In this document: piece by piece, positions 1 to 8,905 of the stretch | Layout of the letters: each line of letters begins with the position of its first letter | Position numbering within the stretch: position 1 is the stretch's first letter | Source of the DNA: Flammula alnicola | Lineage: Eukaryota; Basidiomycota; Agaricomycetes; Agaricales; Strophariaceae | Direction: 5' to 3' | DNA length: 64,000 nt | NCBI GenBank assembly: GCA_015499995.1 | Contig: JADNRV010000139.1 | Location: 1 to 64,000, forward strand | Notes under the pieces: generated by a model | Told to the model about the DNA's origin: nothing | Database searches by the model: none | What the model saw: only the letters and a program-made list of their open reading frames with translations | Position numbers and translations under genes: made by a program

Positions 1-1598
1 CGCAAACGTGTCACAGAGAATAAACGAACTCACGTTGGACTGAGACGCGACGCGCTCCGACGCGTCCGGTCACATGACTGCACCGATCTTGAATATCAAG
101 TTTCAAAATCATGCAAAGTCATTTCAATCGGAGTTCTAAATATATGGTCACATGTTGAAGTTCAACGTTTCAACGTTCGACTTCCTCCATTGTCCCACCT
201 TCATCCCAGCCACAGCCCACACCACCTACCTCGACCACGGTCCACGGCACAGCAGTGAGGGCCTCACTGGATGACAAGCATGACCAATTGAAGAAGTGCG
301 AGGAGGACTGGACAAGGTAGTACATACCCCCAGGGCCACGAAGGCCACCAGGTACGTGGCGAACGGTGCCACACGATGTCGCTAACCCCCTCTTTTTTGT
401 TGCAGATGCCAGGGCTCGAGGCTGTTGTCTCGCCCTGTGGGTGCGTAAATCCCCACAAAACCACCGCACGGCTGCACAACCGCGCAACAACCCCCGAACG
501 CCAGCAGCACGCCGCAGGAGCAGCCACCTCGCATGCCATGCCTTACTGCCAACATGACGCCGTTGCCGTGGAAGCTCACAAAGATGAAGACAATGGCCAC
601 CAGGTATGGCACAGACCACCCCTGCCCTGCCATTAACCGCCACTAACCCCCCACACCCTACACCCCCTTTTCAAGCAGGTGACAATACTGCGGGTACCAA
701 AACCCACCGCAACCTACAAACGGCCACAAAACACAATGCCGACGACATGGTGGTGTGCGAGGAGGGGGCCACCCTAACACCTGACGACATGGAGGAGGAA
801 GGGCACGAGGAGGGTGATGGTGCCACCAGGTACATAGACAACCCCCCTTACACCACAGCTAAACCCCCTTCCCCCACCCCATTTTTCTGCAGATGACAAA
901 CCCACTGGTGCTGACACAACCCAACAGCACCGTGAACAGCCGCGAACCACATCGGAACAGGGTATGGGTCACCCACACCCATACGACAACACTGCAAACC
1001 CCAACGTATGACCCCAATGACCCCAAAATGGTGCGCCATGGGATCACCAGGCTGGTAAGCCACCCCTGCCTTCATCATTTCTGCCCCCTACACTGTAGCT
1101 AATCCACCACCCCCATTTCGTGCAGATTATGATGTCACAGGTACTTGCGTGTTGCAGGTACGTGGGCCCCTACCTGTACCTACACCTGTTTAGATGGTTA
1201 TGACCCCATCCACACTGCTGTGTACATTACATTCATGCTTTCCGTGTTTGCTCTGCTCTCCAACACTTATACCATGACTAGTAGTAGTGTTAATTAGTCT
1301 ATGTTTTATATAGCAACATAATATATTGATTTAAAGTTATTTTTGTGTGTATTTGGAGGCTTACTGAGAATGTCAGAGCATGATTAACTTTAGTGCTTTG
1401 GCTGACCTGAGAGCAACCCAGAGCAACCTGGGTTCACCCAGGCAAAAGTGCTGTAAATTTAACTGCAGCCTAGGAAACCATTTGATCACCCCAAGTACGT
1501 CCTAGGGCATCCTAAGTAAAAGCTAAAGGGAAGAGATTGCCCCAAGTGTCTCCTGGGAGCTATGCGCAACCTGGCTGCCCTGGCACTCTTAGGGTCCC
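1..1598 (+). other. Unassigned repeat-like segment with intron-rich coding remnants
   Basis: No protein family is recognised here. From about 360 to 1160 the + strand alternates short open stretches with intron-like blocks (GT starts, CT/CA-rich bodies, CAG ends near 404, 680, 892 and 1126), which looks like the 3' exons of a spliced gene rich in Thr, Pro and His. An AT-rich stretch at 1200-1370 could be its 3' untranslated region. From 1380 to 1640 the DNA is full of CCTAGG/CCTGGG-type motifs, including a 16-nt hairpin at 1427-1442 with arms CCTGGGT/ACCCAGG. The segment abuts the end of a retrotransposon Gag gene, so it is probably part of another mobile element that cut that gene. This reading is inferred from texture only. 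Confidence 0.3.
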
Positions 1599-4500
1599 CT
1601 AGGCTACTTTAGAGTTTCCTGGGAAACTCCTGGGGCAAAAGGGTTTTTCCTGATGAAAGTTGATAACAGAGTTAGACATGGAAGATTGGGGTGCTGGGGA
1701 TTGTAAAATTGTTTCTGGAGTATTCTCTGTAATTTCCATAGGGTTTTTATACTCTTTTCTTATCTCAGAGTCCCTTTTTAGGTCAGAGTTGAGTTCTTTA
1801 GGAATTTCGGTACCAGGTAAATCTTGTGACCCAGAGTTTGACTTAATGATCTCAAGATACCTAAAATGGTTAAATATCTTCTCGCTGCTGTCGATCTCGT
1901 TGTGATGGGTATCATGCGGCAACTTTGACAGCTGTCGATCAGATAGAAGAGATTCGTTGTCGATTCTGTTGTGATGGGTGTCATGCCGAAGTTTTGACAG
2001 CTGTCGATTTGTTAAAAGAATTTCGTCTTTCTTAGATGTTGATATGTCTAGAAGTTTATTGTTTGAATCCGGAGATTTTTGCGACGTAACTGAGGTGCCA
2101 TCCTTTATTCCAAAGATTAAATTTCTAGCAGTTCTAGAAATTATTATTTCTTCTTCTGTGCATGGGCGTAGGGTTTCAAGATAAGGGCTTAGCTCAATCT
2201 TATCTTGGCTTCCTATTAATTTTGAAAGAGGGTCTATTTGTTGCATTAACTCCCTTACATCATAGGTGACTGATTCCAATTCTGGTGTAGAATTTGTACT
2301 GTCAGATACTCCTAGACCAAGGAATTCTTCGAACCTTAATAAATCTTCAAGGTCAAAGTCTTCTGGTGTAGGTTCAGCAGCTACGGTGATTGAACCTACG
2401 CGTCTAATTGGAGGAAATGTTCTTGGTCCTATTGCATCTGGCGTAACTAAAATTTCGAAATGTGGTTGCAAGGTTTTCGGGTCTTTAAAAACAAGATAAG
2501 TACCCTTTATTCGCTCATCAATGGTTATAAAATTTCCACGTTGCCACGGTCGTCCGAGTAATAATTGGAATGGTAAATCATCCCCGACATAAATGTTAGC
2601 ATGTGTAATAGCTCTTCCGCATGTCAAAGGAACATCTTCAATTAATCCTAGTAAGTATCCTTCACCACCATTTGCATCGAGCATTCTAGTGGCTTGCGAT
2701 AGATCAATTGGTAATGGGAAACATTTCTCTGCTACGTCTTTGCTTACAACATTAAGCTGAGAACCTGTATCAATAATTGCTGTTAGAACATTTTTACCAT
2801 GTCGGATTTTTAACTTGATCAGAACTTCATCGTTCTTTTGAGTCTTTGATCCGTCACGGCTATATTTGCCTAAGTCAGTTGCAATTTCATTTACAGATAA
2901 TTTAGTCGCATTCTTTGACTTGATTACTTCTTGAAGCGTAGAGGAAAGTTCTCGAGAGGATCCTAATATTTTTCGTAAGGGTAGTGCAATTTCAGTATCA
3001 AGAATTTCTTGAACTATTGCCTTTGTATCTACCTGTGCAGATAATTCTGATTGTCGAGGACCTCCTTTAGGTTTGTCTGAATTTTCCTTATTTTCTGTTG
3101 CTTGATTCTCTTGATTTCGCTTATGGAAAGATTCTATATCTTTTGTAGTTGGTGTCGGTTTAGCTGGTTTAGCTGCTAGTTCATGCCTAGATATATCTTC
3201 AGGAAAGCGAACTTTGCGGACATCAATAGGAATAGGATCAGGGGGTAAGGGTAATTCTTTAATGGAGGATGGGATAGGATTAGGCTTTAAAGATGGTTTC
3301 GGAAATGGTTTCGGAACTAAATTTGGAGGCTTATTTGTAGATTCAATAATGGGATTTCCTGATGATCGTCCACGCCTAGGTGGGGGCCATACTCCTTCAA
3401 ATGAGGGTTTCGAAGGGACTTTAGATACCTCTTTTCGTGCTTGTGTAGTTCGCTTATTGGATCTTTCAGCAGGATACACAAAAGGTATTTCTTCCAAGTC
3501 GCTATCTGAGTCAATGTCCATGGCTGCATAAATAGGTTTGGATTGTGTAACAGTCTGATTCACATAGTTCCAACCTGATTCATTATCCTCAACTTCTGAT
3601 TCTACGTCTGAGTCTTCATCTTCAGTGCTAGAGAGATCATTGTAAAATTGAACAACATCTCTACTTTCAACAGTGACAAAATTCATTCGAGGCATCATAG
3701 CTCGCATACGTTGAACAGTTTCAACAAGACTTTCAGTCTTTCTGCGATATAAAGGTTGTCCATTATTCATAAAGAATTTTCGAGTATTAGGATCATACTG
3801 GACAATTCCTGTTTGGACTAATTCTGCCATTTTTGGACATTCACCTAACATATGATTTGGATCAAAGCATCCAAAACATCTGTATTCGATAGGTTTTTCC
3901 ATTTGGGGTTGTGGAGCATTTCGATACATTGGTTGAGATGGATTGGGATTTCCAAGGGGAATATTATTTGGGAAGGTTGTAGTAGGCCGTGGATTGGACA
4001 TTTCTCGTGTGACAACATAAGAGGTGGGTTTAAAATTCGAAATAGGCTCTTGGTATGGAACTCGACGAATACATTTCTCAGCAATGCCAGTTGTGTCCAG
4101 TTGCATTACTTTATAATATATCTGACCATATTTCGGATCATCAAGAGACATAGTGTTAAGCTGTTGAATCATACCCTCAATTTCTTCAGGAGGAGCATTG
4201 ATCTTTCGCATTCGTTCCTCTTCTATTTGGGGCATTCTAAAAGGTTCAGACTTGCGTTTAGATTTCTGCTTCTTCCTTTTGAGGTGCTTTCTATGCTTTC
4301 GGTGGTGATACCTTTCACGATCAGAGTCAGAGTCAGAATCTTCAGAATCAGAACTATAGTCTGAGTCAGTATCTGAATTCTCATAATCTCTAGAGGCTCT
4401 GAGTGTTGGTGCATGTAATAACCGATCTGAGAATTTATCTCTTCGAAAGTGAGAATCTGCGACAGTGCAAACATATTCAATAGGCCATGGCAATGAATTG

Positions 4501-5288
4501 TTGTGAGCTGGGTATCTGGCCCATAGCTTTAATTCTAAAGCTTTCCTGGTTTCTTCTGGTATTCCATACCAGAAATAGCCTTTCTGCTCCCAGTCAGCTA
4601 AATATCCTTTTCCTTGGAGAAAACCTGCTTGTGCAGTAAAGTCTCGGTAGTACTTTTTCCATTGGCTAAGGTTATTAAGTGGTTGTCTGCTAGTGCGTTC
4701 AACATAGGTGGCAAGATCTGATGGAACATAACGAGATTCTTGGCGTTCTGCATCATAGTACTTAAGCAAGTCTGCCTCAAGTAGGGTCCAGTTAGGTAAC
4801 TTAAAATGAGCTGAAGACTCAATAAAGTCTTTGACTTTCTCTGAACAGTATTCAAGTACACCTGAGCATTTGTCTGTTTCAATGATTACATGATGTTGAT
4901 CAAGGAGGCGATTATAATGCTTAATAAAGTGGTCAATGTCTTTGTATTTGCCTCTAAAGGTCTTGGGAGCTTGTTTAGAACCCCTAATAGGCATGTTGTA
5001 AAGAGGAGAGATGTTCATAGAAGATAGAGTAGTCATTGGAATAGGTGATTGTGCGATTGAGTTGTTGATAGGATTAATTGATTCTGGAAGTAAATAGGAT
5101 GTTGTTCCAGAGATGGGAAAGTTTAAAAGGTTGAGTGAACTTTCAAGTTCTAATTCAAGATCAGAGGTGGATGATAGTGATGGTGTTAAAGGATTTGGAG
5201 ATGTAGTCAACGAATGTTCTTCGTCAGAGGAAAACACAAATTCTTCAATAGGTAAGTCTCGATAGGATTGTGGATCAGTAGAATTCAT
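1599..5288 (-). CDS. Ty3/Gypsy-type Gag-protease polyprotein, chimeric C-terminus
   Basis: Single open frame of 1229 residues encoding the structural and protease part of an LTR retrotransposon. The N-terminal third is a Gag-like helical region with an acidic Ser/Asp run and then a Lys/Arg/His-rich tract near residues 320-345. A CCHC zinc knuckle (C-x2-C-x4-H-x4-C, starting CFGC) lies near residue 467. A retropepsin domain follows at about 820-935, with the catalytic DTGS at about 839 and the closing LLGRPW motif. It copies and packages element RNA in the cytoplasm in this family. A primer binding site and an LTR sit just upstream. No reverse transcriptase, RNase H or integrase is found in the 1.6 kb downstream, and the last dozen or so codons read into the unrelated CCTGGG-rich DNA, so the pol half is lost. 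It cannot be autonomous. The family resemblance is to agaricomycete Gag-protease ORFs. Confidence 0.9.
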   Translation of the reverse strand: MNSTDPQSYRDLPIEEFVFSSDEEHSLTTSPNPLTPSLSSTSDLELELESSLNLLNFPISGTTSYLLPESINPINNSIAQSPIPMTTLSSMNISPLYNMPIRGSKQAPKTFRGKYKDIDHFIKHYNRLLDQHHVIIETDKCSGVLEYCSEKVKDFIESSAHFKLPNWTLLEADLLKYYDAERQESRYVPSDLATYVERTSRQPLNNLSQWKKYYRDFTAQAGFLQGKGYLADWEQKGYFWYGIPEETRKALELKLWARYPAHNNSLPWPIEYVCTVADSHFRRDKFSDRLLHAPTLRASRDYENSDTDSDYSSDSEDSDSDSDRERYHHRKHRKHLKRKKQKSKRKSEPFRMPQIEEERMRKINAPPEEIEGMIQQLNTMSLDDPKYGQIYYKVMQLDTTGIAEKCIRRVPYQEPISNFKPTSYVVTREMSNPRPTTTFPNNIPLGNPNPSQPMYRNAPQPQMEKPIEYRCFGCFDPNHMLGECPKMAELVQTGIVQYDPNTRKFFMNNGQPLYRRKTESLVETVQRMRAMMPRMNFVTVESRDVVQFYNDLSSTEDEDSDVESEVEDNESGWNYVNQTVTQSKPIYAAMDIDSDSDLEEIPFVYPAERSNKRTTQARKEVSKVPSKPSFEGVWPPPRRGRSSGNPIIESTNKPPNLVPKPFPKPSLKPNPIPSSIKELPLPPDPIPIDVRKVRFPEDISRHELAAKPAKPTPTTKDIESFHKRNQENQATENKENSDKPKGGPRQSELSAQVDTKAIVQEILDTEIALPLRKILGSSRELSSTLQEVIKSKNATKLSVNEIATDLGKYSRDGSKTQKNDEVLIKLKIRHGKNVLTAIIDTGSQLNVVSKDVAEKCFPLPIDLSQATRMLDANGGEGYLLGLIEDVPLTCGRAITHANIYVGDDLPFQLLLGRPWQRGNFITIDERIKGTYLVFKDPKTLQPHFEILVTPDAIGPRTFPPIRRVGSITVAAEPTPEDFDLEDLLRFEEFLGLGVSDSTNSTPELESVTYDVRELMQQIDPLSKLIGSQDKIELSPYLETLRPCTEEEIIISRTARNLIFGIKDGTSVTSQKSPDSNNKLLDISTSKKDEILLTNRQLSKLRHDTHHNRIDNESLLSDRQLSKLPHDTHHNEIDSSEKIFNHFRYLEIIKSNSGSQDLPGTEIPKELNSDLKRDSEIRKEYKNPMEITENTPETILQSPAPQSSMSNSVINFHQEKPFCPRSFPGNSKVA

Positions 5289-5320
5289 ATACTACTGAGA
5301 TGCTGCAAATGGAACCTAAT

Positions 5321-5340
5321 TTCCCTCGCGGTGGGCTCCA
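5321..5340 (-). other. Retrotransposon primer binding site (tRNA-primed)
   Basis: On the minus strand the sequence TGGAGCCCACCGCGAGGG lies 4 nt inside the LTR end and about 30 nt upstream of the Gag start. It begins with TGG, the complement of a tRNA CCA end, as expected of a minus-strand primer site. Counting back from CCA, the primer tRNA would have U at the discriminator position and an acceptor strand GGTGGGC. A U discriminator is seen in some eukaryotic tRNA-Thr, so a threonine tRNA is a guess only. Confidence 0.65.
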
Positions 5341-5576
5341 ATTATGTCAGCGTGAAAAGATGTTCACTTGGGTTTCGCCGGAATGTACTTTATTCGGGCT
5401 ATTCCAATTTATTCTAGAAATTAGTTCCAAATGCAAATATCTCAACTTATGTAGTAAATGAGATAAATTAAATTTGACTTGGAGCTTAAGAGGATAGCCT
5501 GGTTGACAGTAAGTTCTTTGTAGTCAAACAAAGAGTTGTAAGATGAAAGACGTAAGATGTAAGAAGTTAATGAAGG

Positions 5577-5880
5577 AACTTCTTATTAGATAGACAGAGA
5601 GACGTAGAGCGTATTAAAGTAAGAAGTAAACGATGGAACTTCTTAATAGACAGAGAGACGTAGAGCGTAGGTGTAAGAAGTGAATACGAAGGGACTTCTT
5701 AATAGACAGAGAGACGTATAGCGTAGATGTAAGAAGTAAGTACGAAGAGACTTCTTAATAGACAGAGAGATGTAGAGCGTAGACTTAAGAAGTGAATACG
5801 AAGGGACTTCTTAATAGACGGACAGTTGTAGAGCGTAAAGACGTAAGAAGTAATACGAAGGAACTTCTTAATAGACGATA
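5577..5880. repeat. Tandem array of about 60-bp units inside the LTR
   Basis: Five to six diverged units share the core CTTCTTAATAGACAGAGAG followed by GTAGAGCGTA and AAGAAGT. The spacing of the cores is close to 60 bp. The array lies in the LTR interior upstream of the Gag gene, where promoter or enhancer repeats occur in LTR elements. An open frame across it on the minus strand merely follows the repeat and is not a gene. Confidence 0.75.
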
Positions 5881-6179
5881 AGATGGAAGAAGTAGCTGTA
5901 TACTTCTTATAAGTGACGTTAAGTAATTCGGAAGACGATAAGACTGAAGAAGTAACGATATACTTCTTTGAATTCAATAGACGATAAGTTCAACTCTCAG
6001 TTGAACTTGTATTTACAGATAGACTTAGATTCGCACTAGTCAATTGGTAACTTTAAGTGGTAATTTGTATGATGATATTTCAAGGGGAAACGGTCAGTTA
6101 TTTATACTAATTCTATCTAGTGGCTGTGCTAGGACTTTAATGTGCTTTGAATAAGCGCCGAGAGTGTTATTGGTAAGAT

Positions 6180-6480
6180 TATTACTCATCTGCACAGTTA
6201 TGATTATCAAGCGCGCAGCTTTGCACAGTCAAGCTTACCAAGCCCTCAGTTATGCTTATTGAGCGCTTATCAAGCACATGGGTATGATTACTGAGCGCTT
6301 AGCAACTGCTCATGGGGTACAGTTTCTTGAGCGCTTAGCAACTGCACGGTTGTGATCATTTGAGCGCTTACCGTTTGTATGGTTACAGTCATCTGAACAC
6401 TGAGCGACTGCCTGGATACGGACATCGGAGCACTGAGCGACTGCATGGTTACGGTCATCTGAGCACTGAGCGATTGCGCA
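6180..6480. repeat. Second tandem array in the LTR (GAGCGCTTA/GAGCGACTG units)
   Basis: Diverged units of about 35-45 bp contain GAGCGCTTAGCAACTGC or CACTGAGCGACTGC joined to ATGGTTACGGTCATCTG-like spacers, repeated about eight times. It lies near the 5' boundary of the LTR in the element's orientation (U3 side). Repeats in U3 commonly bind transcription factors; no specific factor can be named. Confidence 0.7.
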
Positions 6481-6536
6481 GATGTCTCTCTGTACACATA
6501 GTATTGTTTAGGTAAGTGTCCCATCATGTGATTACA

Positions 6537-8655
6537 ATAATATTATTATTTTTGCTAAGTGAAGGTGAGCGGTTTGATTCAGAGTTTCACTCCAAACAAA
6601 GTCAGCGCCTGACACCGGGTGCATGTAGGCAGGTACGGCGGCCTGCTGCTGTTGTTGGTCATGCCGAGTGAGGTGTTCGCTGAAGACCGATAACATGTCG
6701 TCGTAGTTGTTGGAGTCCTCAACAGCGCCGAAGTGATCCGGGGCCTCGTCAGGGGCAACAGGGTCTGCCATCTCGATATCAAAGGTTAGGATCTGATAGA
6801 GCTGGTGTAGGACATCTGGCGTAATCGACTCGTAGATGTTGAGATATGGGAGGTTCAGCCAGAACGGCTCTTGCACCGGCTTAATGCCAGCAGATTGGCA
6901 TGCCCGGGTGAAGGCCAGTGGGCCATGCTTGATCTGTCATAATGCTCGCCGAATGGGCCCCGAATCCCTCGGTGGATGAATGCTGTCCAAGCTGCCAATT
7001 CCCTCCCGTGCCGCCGGACAGACTGGACATTTTCCTGTCTTGACGAGCGTCACTAAGACCTGCTCAGGATAATCACCCACGAAAACTGAGTAGATAGGGA
7101 AACAGCGCCTGCGAGCGCCATCGCCACTCGTAAGAACAACCCCAGCACGGCCTGCATCTTCAAGTGGCCTCAGAATATGTTTCATGCAATGATGGAACAG
7201 GTTGGCGAGACAGCGGCGCCGCGATGCGTGGTTGGTGATGTGCGAGAGCCGCGAGGTTGGAAGATATGCCAACAAGACTTGACCCTGGCGAGAAGGCTTG
7301 CGGCGGATATGTTTAGGGAGATTTCCAATAGTCATATACACTGGGTATGCGCTCTTGTTGCGGAACTGCGTGAGCTGGGTTTTGTCTGAGGAGATGATGA
7401 CTGGGACAATCGTGCACTTCGTCTTCTCAGTTTTTGACTCTACCTCCTTCTGTTTGTGTGGTACTTAGTTAGCATGGCAAATATTCACGCTATCAAAGCA
7501 CGCTCCACACACCTGAGTTTTCCACCACCATTTACCAGTCTCCATGCCATGATACAGTCGAATAACCTCGTCGTCATCTGCATAGTGGCGTTCGGGTTGG
7601 AAGATCAGCTCGCCAGCAAAATCTGGATCACCCCAGAGAGCCTGAATGCACTCCATGATGTCGCGAGAGTAGAGCTCCATTGCCTCGCCCTGCACAACCA
7701 CCTCGTGCCGATGAAACTTGGGGCGACCAGGAAGGTGGTCATCGATCTTCTTGTTGAGCTCCAACGAGTTTTTGTACGATAGCCCAAGTGCGTCTCGCAC
7801 CTGGATGGTATCATATTAAATTACAAATGTCAATGGAGAAGCGTTATCACATGAACTCACCCCGTCGATGGCCAGTAGATCTGTGAAGGCAGTGGAACCT
7901 TGTCCACGGAGTTTCGCCCATCGTGCAACTTCCCAATCCATCTTGGACTGGAAAGGCACCCAATCGCCCGTTCCAACAGCTGCAGCATATCGTGCATCTA
8001 TGGATTCCCGTGTGCTCAGCGCCTGCCCCACCAACGACAGCAGATACTTGTCGATGTATCGAATTTTGACTTTGGGTGTGATGCCGTGGCCCTCGCCCAT
8101 GAGAAATGTCTCTGCCTGGCGAGCTTCAGCTGTGGCTTCAGCCTCCAGTTCTTCATCGAGAGGTCCTTCGACAGGGGAATTTTGACGGCGGGGCTGCTCA
8201 AATTCAACCTGAGGCCCGTCTTCTGGAGCATCAGCGTGCTCGGCTTCCCAGCCAGCCTCCAGCTCTGCCACCATCTCGGCTTCGTGATCAGAATTATCGG
8301 AGTCCGACCCATCGACGGGGTTGGGCTCATCCTCAGAGTCCGAACTATCGACGGGGTTGGGCTCATCCTGCTGCTGGGCAATTCCGATGTCTTGCTGCCC
8401 AAAGTGGTCCCCAGCATAGTCAGTGGCATACCCAAATGCATCGCCTGCAAACGGCTGCACTGGCGGGCATTCACTTGACTCGGATTCGCTGGCAGAGTCT
8501 GAGTTGCTGAGATTAGGCTGTCGCCGGGTACGCTTGCGTCGAATCCTATCACGAAATTGCTGGCACAGAACATCACGCGTTTGTCGGAGATGTGATAGGA
8601 AGCCGCGGACTGTAGGAAAGATGTGATCACATCCTTCGCAGATATGGCGAGGCAT
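6537..8655 (-). pseudogene. Plavaka (CACTA-like) transposase, disrupted copy
   Basis: The gene starts at 8655 (MPRHICEGC) with an N-terminal C2H2-type zinc finger, then a long Asp/Ser/Glu-rich linker. Exons run 8655-7861, 7800-7513 and 7449 downward, with normal GT-AG introns. Plavaka hallmarks follow: LPGRPKFHRHEVVV, a PERHYADDDE-like block, KWWWKTQ, SSDKTQLTQFRNKSAYPVY, IGNLPKHIRRKPS and VGDYPEQVL. An in-frame TGA at 6937-6939 breaks the frame just before the segment that continues as GIKPVQEPFW and SITPDVLHQLYQ. After that motif the similarity stops, so the catalytic C-terminal half is missing, and an LTR abuts at 6536. The protein would cut and move the element in the nucleus; this copy is dead. 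The 8.9-11.5 kb gene is transcribed away from it. Confidence 0.85.
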
Positions 8656-8905
8656 TGAAGAAAGACAAGTGTAATTTTTAGGGTAGTAGAACAGGAGTAG
8701 AAATGGATGGTATCTATGTGGATAGAAGGTAGGAATATTGTGGAATGAATGCGTAACGGAACCTAATAACATTGCTGCACAATATCAGCCACGCCTGGCA
8801 AACAAACACAGAGAATCAACACACCTTTTTTTCCGGTACCCCGCATCTCCTCCGACTACTCACGAACCACCCTCAGTGGCAACCGCATCTGTACACGGCC
8901 TCACG
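8656..8905. promoter_or_regulatory. Shared divergent promoter region of the Plavaka and DUF6532 genes
   Basis: This 250-bp stretch separates the two start codons (8655 on minus, 8906 on plus), so both genes must be driven from it. No convincing TATA box was picked out. The head-to-head arrangement is the main reason to think the two genes belong to one element. Confidence 0.45.

Larger units (their letters stand above)
5345..6536 (-). repeat. 5' LTR of the Gag-protease retroelement
   Basis: About 1.19 kb. In the element's own orientation it starts TGTAATCACATG and ends CACGCTGACA, so it is bounded by the usual TG...CA dinucleotides and stops 4 nt before the primer binding site. The interior holds two tandem arrays (listed separately). 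The matching 3' LTR is not present downstream, where the element is cut at about 1.6 kb. The outer end at 6536/6537 abuts sequence that still reads as Plavaka transposase, so the element inserted into a DNA transposon. The exact outer boundary is judged from the TG/CA rule, because no second copy is available to align. Confidence 0.7.

Noticed and set aside
5699..5977. Minus-strand 92-codon gene
   Set aside because: The frame is only a translation of the 60-bp LTR tandem repeat.
7456..8626. Several plus-strand frames of 100-190 codons
   Set aside because: They mirror the Plavaka transposase exons on the other strand, which carry the conserved family motifs.
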